Origin: UBA1756 sp045130235
GTDB taxonomy: Bacteria > Bacteroidota > Bacteroidia > Bacteroidales > WCHB1-69
Reading direction: 5' to 3'
Length of the DNA: 64,000 nt
Assembly: GCA_045130235.1 (NCBI GenBank)
Contig: JBGUPJ010000004.1
Span: forward strand, 1 to 64,000
Shown: piece after piece, positions 8,720 through 17,576 of the stretch
Layout of the letters: every line of letters begins with the position of its first letter
Position numbering within the stretch: the stretch's first letter is position 1
Notes under the pieces: generated by a model
The model's database searches: none
What the model was told of the DNA's origin: nothing
The model's input: the letters and a program-made list of their open reading frames with translations, nothing else
Position numbers and translations under genes: made by a program

Positions 8720-9787
8720 ATGTTGGGTCGATATTCAAGGTTGATGGATGCGAGGGATGCTTCCTTGGTCAGGTGGGTGTGCGATGAGGCTGGTGTGGAT
8801 GCGTTGTTTGTGGTGCAGGAGAAGGTGCGTGGACGTGCTGTCGGGTTGGGGTGTGATGGGTGCTGGGTGAGCTTGGAGGTGGGGGAGGGTGAACAATTGG
8901 GGTGTTGGTTAGAGGAGTGGGTGGAACGATACCGTCCCCGACTGTTCGGCTTGTATGCGCGCATCCGGCAGCTCTTCCCGGGTGTGCGCAAGGTGATTGT
9001 TTTGGGAGAGCTGTTTGGCGGAGAGTACCCGCACCGTGCTGTGGCGCACTATAAGGGGAGTGTGCCGGTGCGGAAGGGGGTGTGTTATGCTCCAGACTAT
9101 GGGTTTTACGCCTTTGACATTGTTGTGGAGGAAAATGTTGGTGGTGGTTCCCCACCGCGCTATCTCTCGCTATCCGTTTGCAACCGGCTCTTCGAGAGCC
9201 TCGGCTTCTTTCATGCCCGCACGCTCTTCCAAGGCCGGCTCGAAGAGTGCCTGCGCTATCCTAACTGTTTCCCCACCCATCTGCCCGATTGGCTCGACCT
9301 TCCGCCTATTCGCAACAACTGGTGCGCAGGTACTGTTATCCGTCCGGTGACACCGCTGTATGCCCCCAACGGTGAACGTGTGCTGCTCAAAAACAACAAC
9401 TCCCGACATCTGTCTGAGCCCCCCTCCTCTGGCCCTTCCACCACCATCTCGCCACCGATGCAGAATGTGCAAACTGGCGTTCAATCAAGGGTGGGTGCTG
9501 ATGGGTTCCCCATCAGTCTCGAATGCGCCGATATGCTCGCAGAACTGCGTGCGCTTTTCAATCCCGACCTGCTCTGCCGTGTGCGGAAAGAGTTGGCCAG
9601 GACGCCATCGTTGCAGCAGGACTTAAGAGTGTCGGGACATCTGCGGCGTGAGGTGCTGGAACAGTTTTTTCAGCTGAATCTCAATCGTTTTGACGCTTTG
9701 CCCGCCCGCGAGCGGCAATACATCACCCGCACACTATGCCACCTGTCTGATCGACTGGCACGTGATGCTCTGAAACAAGAAGAATAG
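8720..9787 (+). CDS. Rnl2-type RNA ligase homologue with altered catalytic motifs
   Basis: The 355-residue protein resembles T4 RNA ligase 2 over its whole length. Motif I is EKVRG with the lysine at residue 35. Motif III is LGELFGG (E97), motif IIIa is GFYAFDIVV (128-136), motif IV is AGTVIRP (203-209) and motif V is RVLLKNNNSRHLSE (220-233). A helical C-terminal part (265-355) fits the Rnl2 specificity domain. Rnl2 enzymes seal 3'-OH/5'-phosphate RNA ends through a lysyl-AMP. Three residues essential in T4 Rnl2 appear changed: the histidine of motif I to R37, the glutamate of motif IV to A203 and the second lysine of motif V to N226. The nucleotide-accepting lysine is kept, but ligation may be lost or altered. 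The gene stands alone with its own promoter and is GC-rich after an AT-rich leader. Confidence 0.75.
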   Translation: MLGRYSRLMDARDASLVRWVCDEAGVDALFVVQEKVRGRAVGLGCDGCWVSLEVGEGEQLGCWLEEWVERYRPRLFGLYARIRQLFPGVRKVIVLGELFGGEYPHRAVAHYKGSVPVRKGVCYAPDYGFYAFDIVVEENVGGGSPPRYLSLSVCNRLFESLGFFHARTLFQGRLEECLRYPNCFPTHLPDWLDLPPIRNNWCAGTVIRPVTPLYAPNGERVLLKNNNSRHLSEPPSSGPSTTISPPMQNVQTGVQSRVGADGFPISLECADMLAELRALFNPDLLCRVRKELARTPSLQQDLRVSGHLRREVLEQFFQLNLNRFDALPARERQYITRTLCHLSDRLARDALKQEE

Positions 9788-9806
9788 TAGGGTTGACGGG
9801 ATCTTT

Positions 9807-10475
9807 TTAACCTTCGGTGATTTTTGTACTGCCCTGCCCGATCTTTGCCGCCATCCTTTGTCCGGCTTCGTAAGCCTGCTGCAAATCCTGTTCCCAGTGC
9901 TCGGCACGCCAACGCTCCTTGTTCTCCTTGGGAAAACTGGCCATGGCATAGCGGTCGTAGTCCTTCACCTGGTAGGTGTTGCAGGCGGCAATTCTTTCGG
10001 GCTTCTCGCCATAGAAACCACCTAACAGCATTTCCAACGACTGAAGGTTCCGGCGTTCTGCGGAGATGTCGTTCATGGTGTAGATGATAGCAGTAGGAAT
10101 GCGCTTGGGTGGGTGCATGCTATAATCGTCGTAGGAGAGCCACGGGAAGGTAAGTCTTTCAATAAAACACTCCATCTGTCCCGTCACGCGGCTGTAATAG
10201 ATGGGCGACGCAAAAACCACCCCATCGGCGTAGGCAGTTTCGTGAAGCGTCTCCGTCAAACCATCCTTGTAGGCGCATACATCACGAAAGGGTGTGATTT
10301 TCAACTTACAAGCCAGACAGCTGTAGCACCCCTTGTAGTCGATGTCGTACAGGAACACGTGCCTTACGTCAATACCTTCGTCTATCGACTTGACCCCATG
10401 GGTGAAAGCTTTGATCATGGCCGCAGTATTCATGTTTTTTCTGGGGCCGCCATCGATAATTACAATTTTTTTCAT
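9807..10475 (-). CDS. flavodoxin-fold NAD(P)H-dependent FMN reductase family protein
   Basis: A 222-residue protein opening with the beta strand and FMN loop MKKIVIIDGGPRKNMNT, then a CYSCLACK cysteine pair (about residues 50-56), and FASPIYYSRVTGQMECFIERL, which matches the NADPH-dependent FMN reductase (iron-sulfur flavoprotein-like) family. It probably transfers electrons from NAD(P)H via FMN; the substrate is unknown. The ATG at 10475 is preferred over one eight codons upstream because it begins exactly at the first strand of the fold. It converges on the RNA-ligase-like gene with 19 bases between the stops. Confidence 0.8.
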   Translation of the reverse strand: MKKIVIIDGGPRKNMNTAAMIKAFTHGVKSIDEGIDVRHVFLYDIDYKGCYSCLACKLKITPFRDVCAYKDGLTETLHETAYADGVVFASPIYYSRVTGQMECFIERLTFPWLSYDDYSMHPPKRIPTAIIYTMNDISAERRNLQSLEMLLGGFYGEKPERIAACNTYQVKDYDRYAMASFPKENKERWRAEHWEQDLQQAYEAGQRMAAKIGQGSTKITEG

Positions 10476-10516
10476 TCCTAAATGTTGACCAATTTTCATT
10501 AGGTACTTTGATGGTG

Positions 10517-10524
10517 CAAAAGTA
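10517..10524 (-). promoter_or_regulatory. -7 promoter element of the flavodoxin-fold gene
   Basis: The minus strand reads TACTTTTG, a match to TAnnTTTG, 42 bases upstream of the chosen ATG. Confidence 0.55.
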
Positions 10525-10616
10525 CTTAAATTTTCGATTCCACAAGCGACCTTCGCATGTTTTTCCCAATAAATTGACTGCCGAAAAACGGCATATAATC
10601 TATGCGAATTTTGTTG

Positions 10617-10624
10617 TATCTTTG
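10617..10624 (+). promoter_or_regulatory. -7 promoter element of the beta-helix gene
   Basis: TATCTTTG in TTGTTGTATCTTTGCA, 57 bases before the ATG at 10681. The surrounding bases are nearly identical to the elements at 331 and 8661. Confidence 0.65.
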
Positions 10625-10680
10625 CACTCTAAAATTTTGCCTGTTTTTATAAAAGAAAAATCTTTAATTTCTTAATATCA

Positions 10681-12741
10681 ATGAAAAAATTATTCCTCTT
10701 GATGGCATTGGCAACTTGCTGTATTTCAGCGGTCAATGCTCAAAACACATTGTATGTGAAACCCGATGCCGCCAGCAATGCCTGGAACGGGATGAGCGAG
10801 ATGGTGTACACCAATCTGCAGGATGCTATCGACGCTGCACAGGCAGGCGACCAGATTTGGGTGGCCGCCGGCACCTACGTGCCCACCAGCAACTTCCCCA
10901 ACGGCAACGAAAACCGCTGCAAGTCCTTCGTGCTGAAAAGCGGTGTGGCCCTCTATGGCGGTTTTGTCGGCACCGAGACCGACCTTTCACAGCGTGAAAC
11001 CGAAGAGCTGCCGTTCTATTTCACCAACCCTACCGTCCTCAGCGGCGAAATCAGCAGCACGCCTACCGTCTTTACCGACAATGCCTATCATGTGGTGTAT
11101 GCCGCTACCGCCAGCGACTTTGTCCTGGATGGCTTCACCATCATGGGCGGCTATGGCAACCGCAATGCCTATAACAACGAGCAGCGTGGTGCGGGCATCT
11201 TCATGGGAGGAAGCACCGAGACGAACCATTCCACCAATAGCGTTGTGCGCAACTGCCTGTTCTACCAGAATACGGCTAACCTCAACGGAGGTGCCGCCTA
11301 TGTGCCTTATACCAACCGCATAGAAAACTGCGCCTTTTCCAACAACTCGGTGGTTGCGGCCAACTCCGGCGGAGGTGCGGTGTTTTTCGACAATTGTTCC
11401 TACCTTGACACGGTGGCCCTCAACTGCTATTTTATGGATAACAGCTGCGCCGCTACTTCAGCGGTCAGCGCCACCTCGCGCTATGGCGGCGGTGCGGTGA
11501 GCAGCGGCAACAACTGCCTCTTCTACAGATGCTTTTTCATCAGCAACAGCTGTACCAACCCTGGCGGCGCCGTTTATTTCGGCAACAGCAACCAGTTCCA
11601 CTACTGCACCATCGTCGGCAACTCTGCCACGAGAGGAGGCGCCCTGTTCGGCAACACCGCCTCCAGTCTGCTGACCTCCAACTGTCTGATTATGAACAAT
11701 GCGGCCTCCACCGAAGCGGGCGCTATCTATACCACCGGCAGCAGCAGCCGTAGCGTCAACTGCACCTTCGCCGGCAATACCGCCCCCACCAATACGGTCA
11801 TCGGCGCGGGCAGCGGCTTCACCCTCTTCAATAGCATTCTGTGGAACAACGGCAGCGATGCCAACAACCTCTTCACCTCCAATCTCAACTGCCAATACTC
11901 CGCTGTGGAAGGAATGCTCCCCGACGGCACCGGCAATCTCAACCTCGCCACCGCCGACTTCGCCTTCCAGTCGCCCAGCACCCTCGTGGGTCTGCCTACC
12001 GATGAAGACCAGCTCGAAGCTATACTCATGGCCGACTTCTCGTTGCAGGGCAGCTCGCTCTGCCGCGATGCCGGCAGCACCGCCACCCTCAGCCTCTCCG
12101 GCTACCAGTTCCCGGAAGTTGACTTCGCCGGCGAGCCGCGTATCAACGGTGCCCTCATCGACCTCGGCTGCTACGAAATCCAGTGCGACGACGCAGAACT
12201 CACCTTCTCCATCAATGTCATCGACACCGTGTATAGCAGCGAAATCCCCGGCACGGGCATCATCCATATCGAGATCGCTATCGACAACTACAATGCCGAC
12301 AACCAGTACCAGATTACTGTGCAGGATGCCGACATAAGCGAGCCGATGACCAACGGCAGCTACACCCTGAGCCTCAACTTCCCCGAGGTGGTCACCTTCA
12401 CCATCGTGAGAACCGATGAAATCGGCTGCACCTACTCGGTGGACAGCACCATCGACACCTACAACGACTCTATCTTCAACGGCATCCACGAGAATGGGCT
12501 GGCCAACGTCGTTGTTTATCCCAACCCCGCTGGCAACCAAGTCACCGTGCAGTGCCTTAGCAGCTACGAGGGCGGCGAGTGGCAGCTGTTCGACCTTAAC
12601 GGCCGTTGCATCCTGAGCCAGACCGTCACCACCGAAACGATGAGTCTCAACCTTACCCAGTGTCCCGCTGGCGTGTATCTGCTCCGTAGAGTGAATGGTG
12701 ATGGTAAGGTGTTGGGAACTACTCGTTTAATAAAACGATAA
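10681..12741 (+). CDS. secreted parallel beta-helix protein with T9SS type A sorting domain
   Basis: The 686-residue product has an N-terminal signal peptide ending near INA/VNAQ (about residues 1-21). Residues 25-480 are a right-handed beta-helix of the polymorphic-membrane-protein kind, with repeated N-C-x-F and GGA/GG-V turns and many Asn and Ser residues. The last 75 residues form the T9SS type A sorting domain: VVYPNPAGNQVTVQ, then WQLFDLNGRCI and CPAGVYLLRR. It is expected at the cell surface or outside the cell after T9SS export. Substrate binding (often polysaccharide) is plausible but nothing specific is visible. The next gene, rbfA, starts 3 bases after the stop. Confidence 0.85.
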   Translation: MKKLFLLMALATCCISAVNAQNTLYVKPDAASNAWNGMSEMVYTNLQDAIDAAQAGDQIWVAAGTYVPTSNFPNGNENRCKSFVLKSGVALYGGFVGTETDLSQRETEELPFYFTNPTVLSGEISSTPTVFTDNAYHVVYAATASDFVLDGFTIMGGYGNRNAYNNEQRGAGIFMGGSTETNHSTNSVVRNCLFYQNTANLNGGAAYVPYTNRIENCAFSNNSVVAANSGGGAVFFDNCSYLDTVALNCYFMDNSCAATSAVSATSRYGGGAVSSGNNCLFYRCFFISNSCTNPGGAVYFGNSNQFHYCTIVGNSATRGGALFGNTASSLLTSNCLIMNNAASTEAGAIYTTGSSSRSVNCTFAGNTAPTNTVIGAGSGFTLFNSILWNNGSDANNLFTSNLNCQYSAVEGMLPDGTGNLNLATADFAFQSPSTLVGLPTDEDQLEAILMADFSLQGSSLCRDAGSTATLSLSGYQFPEVDFAGEPRINGALIDLGCYEIQCDDAELTFSINVIDTVYSSEIPGTGIIHIEIAIDNYNADNQYQITVQDADISEPMTNGSYTLSLNFPEVVTFTIVRTDEIGCTYSVDSTIDTYNDSIFNGIHENGLANVVVYPNPAGNQVTVQCLSSYEGGEWQLFDLNGRCILSQTVTTETMSLNLTQCPAGVYLLRRVNGDGKVLGTTRLIKR

Positions 12742-12744
12742 GCC

Positions 12745-13080
12745 ATGGATACTATTAGACAGCAAAAGACCTCCCAGCTCATCAAGAAAGAGCTCGCCGA
12801 GATTTTCCTCTTCGACGGGCCGAGCGTGTACGACTGTATGATCACCGTCACCAAGACGAGCGTCACGAAAGATCTCTCCATCGCCCGCTCCTACCTCAGC
12901 ATCTTCAACGCCGAGGATAATGAGGCGGTGCTGAAGGCGGTGCGCGCCAACACGAAGGAGATTCGCTACCGGCTGGGACAGAAAATCCACAACCAGGTGC
13001 GTATCATCCCTCAGCTGGAGTTCTTCATTGATGACTCTTTGGATTATATCGAAAATATCGAAAGATTGCTGAAACAGTGA
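12745..13080 (+). CDS. rbfA: 30S ribosome-binding factor A
   Basis: A 111-residue KH-fold protein that helps mature the 30S subunit and the 5' end of 16S rRNA. The sequence matches RbfA: RQQKTSQLIKKELAEIF at the N-terminus, ITVTKTSVTKDLSIARSYLS in the middle and the RIIPQLEFFIDDSLDYIENIERLL C-terminal block. The start is set by an ATG 3 bases after the preceding stop. It is followed after 21 bases by an FtsX-like permease gene, a pairing common in Bacteroidota. Confidence 0.93.
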   Translation: MDTIRQQKTSQLIKKELAEIFLFDGPSVYDCMITVTKTSVTKDLSIARSYLSIFNAEDNEAVLKAVRANTKEIRYRLGQKIHNQVRIIPQLEFFIDDSLDYIENIERLLKQ

Positions 13081-13101
13081 TAGTTAAATAACGTACAGAC
13101 C

Positions 13102-14385
13102 GTGTCCACCCGCAAATTCAGAACGGCCCTTTTCATCGCATGGCGGCATCTTTTCTCCAAGAAGAAGCATAGCCTTGTGAACATCATCGCCATCATTTCG
13201 GCGCTGGGTGTGATGGCGGGTGCGGCGGCTCTCATCATCGTGCTTTCGGCCTACAACGGGCTCGAGCAGCTGGTGGAGGATTCTTTCAACAATTTTAATC
13301 CTGACTTCAAAATTACTGCGAAAGAAGGCAAGTCTTTCGATGTCAGCACTTTCCCTATCGAAAAACTGCAAAGGTTAGAAGGCGTGAAGGCCGCCGAGCA
13401 GGTGGTGTCGGATATGGTGCTGATAGAGTATGCCGACAAGCAGTATCTCATTAATTTGAAGGGAGTTGAGGAGACTTATGTGGAGCATTTGGTGGAACGG
13501 AAAAAGGATCTGCTGATTGATGGCAGTTTCGACTTTTCGGCCGACACCACCCAATGGAGCGAGGAGCAGAGTGTGCTCTGGGAGAGTGGGGATTACGGGG
13601 TGATGGGCTCGCGGGCGGCCGGCACCTTGCGGCTCAACCTCAACAGTCCGGAACTCATCAAGCTCTACTACCCGCAGCGGAAGCACAAGGCCCTCGCTCG
13701 CGAGCGCGACCTGCTGAAACGCTACTTGGTGCCGGGCGGCGTGTTCGAGTCGCAGACCGAGTACGACGACAAGTTCCTCTTCTGCTCCATCGACTTCGCC
13801 CGCAGCCTGATGAGCTACGATCAGGAAGTGACCTCGGTGGAGGTGTTTCTGAAGGACCCTAGCCAGGCCGACAAACTCCAGAAACAGGTACGGGAGATAG
13901 TAGGGGAGAAGTTCGAAGTGAAAAACCGCTACGAACAGGAAGACCTTCTTTTCAAAACGATGAAGACCGAGAAAATTGTCATCTTCGTCATCCTCGCCTT
14001 CATCCTGCTGATTGCCATCTTCAACATTATCGGTACCCTCGCCATGATGATCATTGAAAAGCGCGAAGATACCATCGAACTGAACTATCTCGGTGCTGAC
14101 AAATCGCTGATACGCAGAATTTTTGTGCTGGAGGGTATGATCATTTCCTTCTGTGGCGGTTTGGTGGGAATGTTGTTGGGATGGTTGATTTGCATTTTAC
14201 AAACTACTCTCCATTTGGTGAAAATTGGTGGTGGTGATAGTGGTTATATTATTGATTATTACCCTGTTAAAATGGAAATGATGGACTTCTGCATCGTTTT
14301 TGCCACCATCTTTCTCATCAGTCTGCTCGCCTCACTGCTCCCCACCCTTAGGTTAAATCTCAAATCTCAAACCCATGAATCGTAA
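13102..14385 (+). CDS. FtsX/LolE-type ABC transporter permease
   Basis: A 427-residue inner-membrane protein with a transmembrane helix near residues 22-45, a large periplasmic domain, and three C-terminal helices (from about residue 285), the MacB/FtsX layout. The conserved IEKREDTIELNYLGADKSLIRRIFVLEGMI loop after the second helix is typical of lipoprotein-releasing permeases (LolC/LolE), which pull lipoproteins from the inner membrane. It uses a GTG start at 13102; no ATG is available nearby. It has no partner ATPase next to it; the FtsE-like ATPase at 17577 could serve. It overlaps the next gene by 11 bases. Confidence 0.85.
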   Translation: MSTRKFRTALFIAWRHLFSKKKHSLVNIIAIISALGVMAGAAALIIVLSAYNGLEQLVEDSFNNFNPDFKITAKEGKSFDVSTFPIEKLQRLEGVKAAEQVVSDMVLIEYADKQYLINLKGVEETYVEHLVERKKDLLIDGSFDFSADTTQWSEEQSVLWESGDYGVMGSRAAGTLRLNLNSPELIKLYYPQRKHKALARERDLLKRYLVPGGVFESQTEYDDKFLFCSIDFARSLMSYDQEVTSVEVFLKDPSQADKLQKQVREIVGEKFEVKNRYEQEDLLFKTMKTEKIVIFVILAFILLIAIFNIIGTLAMMIIEKREDTIELNYLGADKSLIRRIFVLEGMIISFCGGLVGMLLGWLICILQTTLHLVKIGGGDSGYIIDYYPVKMEMMDFCIVFATIFLISLLASLLPTLRLNLKSQTHES

Positions 14386-16687
14386 AGTTTTGATATTCAC
14401 GATAGTGATAGCCAGCCTGATGGTGTGGTCATCGCCTCTTTCGGCGCAGATTCCTGTCGGCAGCTTCCGTACACATCTCTCCTATTTCGGCGTTCACTCC
14501 GTGACCGCCTCCCCCGACTACGTCTATGCCGCCTCCGAAAATGGGGTGCTTTTTTACGACCGCGCCACCCAAACTATCGATACTTGGACCAAGGTGGAAG
14601 GTTTGACCGAGACAGGCATTTCCAGCGTCTTTTATGATGAGGAATCTCGCTATCTGATTGTGGTTTACAACGATGCCAATCTCGATTTCATCCGCGATGG
14701 CCAACTTACCAATCTCCCTGACATCTACAACAAGCCTATGACGGGCGAGAAAACTGTCAATTTTATTCTTCCATACAACCATCTGCTCTATCTCGGCTGC
14801 TCCTTCGGTATCGTCATCATTGACCCCACCACGCTGTTGATTCAGGACACATGGTACACGCAAGCAGGTGCCGCTTCGCGGCGTATTAATTCAATGCAAG
14901 TATTCAATAATCAATTTTTTATACTGACCGATAACGGAATTTACCATACCCCAGTGGCTTCACACTCGCAAGCCGATTTCTCCACTTGGCAAAGGGTGTA
15001 TGGCTTGCCGATGGGCGATTACCAGCATAGTTGTGTGTTCGATGGCCGCCTCTATGTTACCTGCCAGTTTGAAGAAGAAGGCGATACGCTGTTGATGTTC
15101 GATGGCAATGCTTGGCTCCCCTCACAGATAGATGTCACTCCCATTCGTGCGTTGGATGTTTCTGATGATCAGTTGCTTGTGGCCTCTTGGAGTTTTGCTA
15201 ATCTCTATGATGCATCCGAGCAAATGATGGGTTACTTTGGCTACGAAGGGGCCTATCAGTGGCAGAACGTGCAGGATGCTTGTCTGGATGGCAACCTGAT
15301 TTGGTTTGCCGATGCCAACAACGGTCTGATGCAGATGTCGCAGGACTGGAGCGTGGTGAAACTGCACGAAATCAATGGTCCTTACTCGGCAGCGGCCTAT
15401 CGTATGGACTATTGTGATGGTAAACTGGTGATGGTGCCGGGAGCAGTGTCATCTACTGGAGGTAAGATTTACTTGAATCCAGATCTCTCTTGTTTTGCTA
15501 ACGAACAGTGGACCAATGCTTTCCAAATGCACAATCCGGCCCTTGAGGGTTCTTACGACTTGGTGACAGTCGCTATTAACCCGCAAAACAGCAGTGAGGT
15601 GTATGCTGGACTATTTGGTGGTGGTTTGGTGAAATATCGCGACTATACCGTGGAAAAGGTCTTCAATCGCTCGAACAGCAGTCTCGTTTCTTACGACAGC
15701 ACCGAAGCGTATGTCTCCGGATTGTGTTTTGATGGATATGGAAATCTTTGGATTTCAAATAGTTATTCTTCCCGCCCATTGATGGTGCTGAAGGCCGATG
15801 GTACTTGGAAAACGTTCCCCCTCTCGGCTTACATTTCGGGCTATACTACTTGGTTGTCCGACATTATGGTGGATATGCGGGGGTGGAAGTGGATTACCTT
15901 TCCCCGAGCCAACACCATTGTGGTTCTGGATGATAATCGGACCATTGACGATGTGACCGATGACCATACCATGTCGGTGAATATGAATGCTGCCGCCAAT
16001 ATCAATACCTCTTCGGTAAATTGTGTGGTGGAGGATAAAAAAGGGGAGATTTGGATAGGATGTAATTTGGGTATCAAGGTGATTTATAATCCTTCGCAAA
16101 TCTTTTCTGGGGGAGTCTATCCGCAAAATATTCTGGTAGAGCAGATTAACTATGTGCAGAATCTGTTTGAGTTTGAGGAGGTTACCGCTATTGCGGTGGA
16201 TGATGCCAACCGCAAGTGGGTGGGTACGGCTAAGTCGGGAGTTTTCCTTATTTCGCCGAATGGCGACAAGCAGCTGTTGCATTTCAACACCGACAACTCC
16301 CCGATGCTCTCCAACCGCATCAATCATATCACCATCCAGCGGCAAACTGGCGAAGTCTTCTTCGCTACCGCCAATGGCATCGTTTCCTACCGTGGAACCG
16401 CCACAGAAGGCGCTGAGGACTACAGCGAGGTGACGGTTTTCCCGAACCCGGTGCGCGAAACTTACAACGGAGTAATTACCGTCAGCGGTCTCAAGGAGAA
16501 CTCCTTCTGCAAGGTAGTTGATGCGGCGGGCAACTTGGTGTGGCAGGATTATGCCAACGGCGGCACCTTCACGTGGAACGGCCGCGATTTCAACGGCAAG
16601 CGTCCCGCCACAGGCGTCTATTTTGTGTTCGCCTCCGATAAAGACGGAAAAAAGAAAACGGTCGCTAAGATTCTGTTCATCCACTAA
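14375..16687 (+). CDS. porZ: PorZ-like T9SS protein: two beta-propellers plus C-terminal sorting domain
   Basis: The 770-residue product begins with a signal peptide ending at LSAQ and IPVGSFRTHLSYFGVHSV, then carries two propeller regions with repeated blades (SPDYVYAASENGVLFYD, CFDGYGNLWISN, VEDKKGEIWIGCNLGIKVI). The last 85 residues are a T9SS sorting domain (VTVFPNPVRETYNG to ATGVYFVFASDKDG and VAKILFIH). Length and layout match PorZ, the surface part of the T9SS attachment complex that works with PorU, PorV and PorQ and helps load anionic lipopolysaccharide onto cargo. A PorZ-like two-component-regulator propeller protein of other function is the alternative. The ATG overlaps the permease gene by 11 bases. 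Confidence 0.75.
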   Translation: MNRKVLIFTIVIASLMVWSSPLSAQIPVGSFRTHLSYFGVHSVTASPDYVYAASENGVLFYDRATQTIDTWTKVEGLTETGISSVFYDEESRYLIVVYNDANLDFIRDGQLTNLPDIYNKPMTGEKTVNFILPYNHLLYLGCSFGIVIIDPTTLLIQDTWYTQAGAASRRINSMQVFNNQFFILTDNGIYHTPVASHSQADFSTWQRVYGLPMGDYQHSCVFDGRLYVTCQFEEEGDTLLMFDGNAWLPSQIDVTPIRALDVSDDQLLVASWSFANLYDASEQMMGYFGYEGAYQWQNVQDACLDGNLIWFADANNGLMQMSQDWSVVKLHEINGPYSAAAYRMDYCDGKLVMVPGAVSSTGGKIYLNPDLSCFANEQWTNAFQMHNPALEGSYDLVTVAINPQNSSEVYAGLFGGGLVKYRDYTVEKVFNRSNSSLVSYDSTEAYVSGLCFDGYGNLWISNSYSSRPLMVLKADGTWKTFPLSAYISGYTTWLSDIMVDMRGWKWITFPRANTIVVLDDNRTIDDVTDDHTMSVNMNAAANINTSSVNCVVEDKKGEIWIGCNLGIKVIYNPSQIFSGGVYPQNILVEQINYVQNLFEFEEVTAIAVDDANRKWVGTAKSGVFLISPNGDKQLLHFNTDNSPMLSNRINHITIQRQTGEVFFATANGIVSYRGTATEGAEDYSEVTVFPNPVRETYNGVITVSGLKENSFCKVVDAAGNLVWQDYANGGTFTWNGRDFNGKRPATGVYFVFASDKDGKKKTVAKILFIH

Positions 16688-17574
16688 CGCCCTTTTTCGC
16701 AAAGGTAACCTAATTTATATAGGTCAAACAACCGGATTCTCGGTCGGGCGGAGTACAGGTTTTTTATGATAATTTTTTTGGAAATTTTATAAAAAATACG
16801 ATACAACCAAACTATCCGTAACTGTTTCAATTTCTGATAGGTACGTAGTAAGGAAACACTTTTTTCTAATGAATGGGTGGGCTTGACAAGCTCTGCAATG
16901 ATCAGCAGATTGTCGATGCTGTTTTCGGTCTGTTGCAGAAATGTTTTGGTGGGACATACCACCTCGTGGCGAAGCGTGTTGTCGATATGCTTCACGATGA
17001 TGCCGTGGTCTTCCAACTCCAATCCGAAAAGAGTATCCTCGTGTCCGTATCCTTGTAAGGTTTCGTTGAATTTTACCTTTTCAAATATTTTCTTTTTAAT
17101 CAAGAAGTTAAAGGTTGAAAAACTTTCGTTGGGATGTTGGTTTCTTTCTGCGGCGGGGCGCACTTCCCGGGCGTGTCCGTAGCTCCAACGCAATATGCAA
17201 TCCTTGCGGGGACGGCGCTTCCGGTATTCGTAGCCACCCGACACCACATCGGCAGGCAGCGCGGAAAGATATTTTTTTAGATAGTCTTTGTGTGAAACGC
17301 GCGTGTCGCAGTCCATGAACAACAGATACTCGTAGCGGGCCTTTTCCGCGAGGGTGTTCCGAACTTTTGACCGGCCAAGGTTGATATAACTCTGAAGGTA
17401 AGTTACATGCTCCGTGTAGTCCAAATGTGCGTTCTTGAGCTGAAAGTCGTAATCTGAAGCATCGTCCAGCAGCAAAATCTCGAAGGGAACACCTAACTGG
17501 GAGGCCTGTTTGTGCAGGTCTTTCACCAGCTGGTTCACGTCCCAGTTGTGGATGGCGATGCAGATAGAAAGCAT
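16684..17574 (-). CDS. family 2 glycosyltransferase
   Basis: A 296-residue GT-A fold enzyme. The N-terminal LSICIAIHNWD strand, the LLLDDASD nucleotide-sugar motif (about residue 35), NLGRSKVRNTL and the DxD-like FMDCDTRV (about residue 92) are typical of GT2 enzymes acting on polysaccharides. Donor and acceptor cannot be deduced. It converges with the PorZ-like gene, sharing 4 bases at the stops. It lies 2 bases behind the FtsE-like ATPase gene and is probably cotranscribed with it. Confidence 0.88.
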   Translation of the reverse strand: MLSICIAIHNWDVNQLVKDLHKQASQLGVPFEILLLDDASDYDFQLKNAHLDYTEHVTYLQSYINLGRSKVRNTLAEKARYEYLLFMDCDTRVSHKDYLKKYLSALPADVVSGGYEYRKRRPRKDCILRWSYGHAREVRPAAERNQHPNESFSTFNFLIKKKIFEKVKFNETLQGYGHEDTLFGLELEDHGIIVKHIDNTLRHEVVCPTKTFLQQTENSIDNLLIIAELVKPTHSLEKSVSLLRTYQKLKQLRIVWLYRIFYKISKKIIIKNLYSARPRIRLFDLYKLGYLCEKGR

Positions 17575-17576
17575 GG

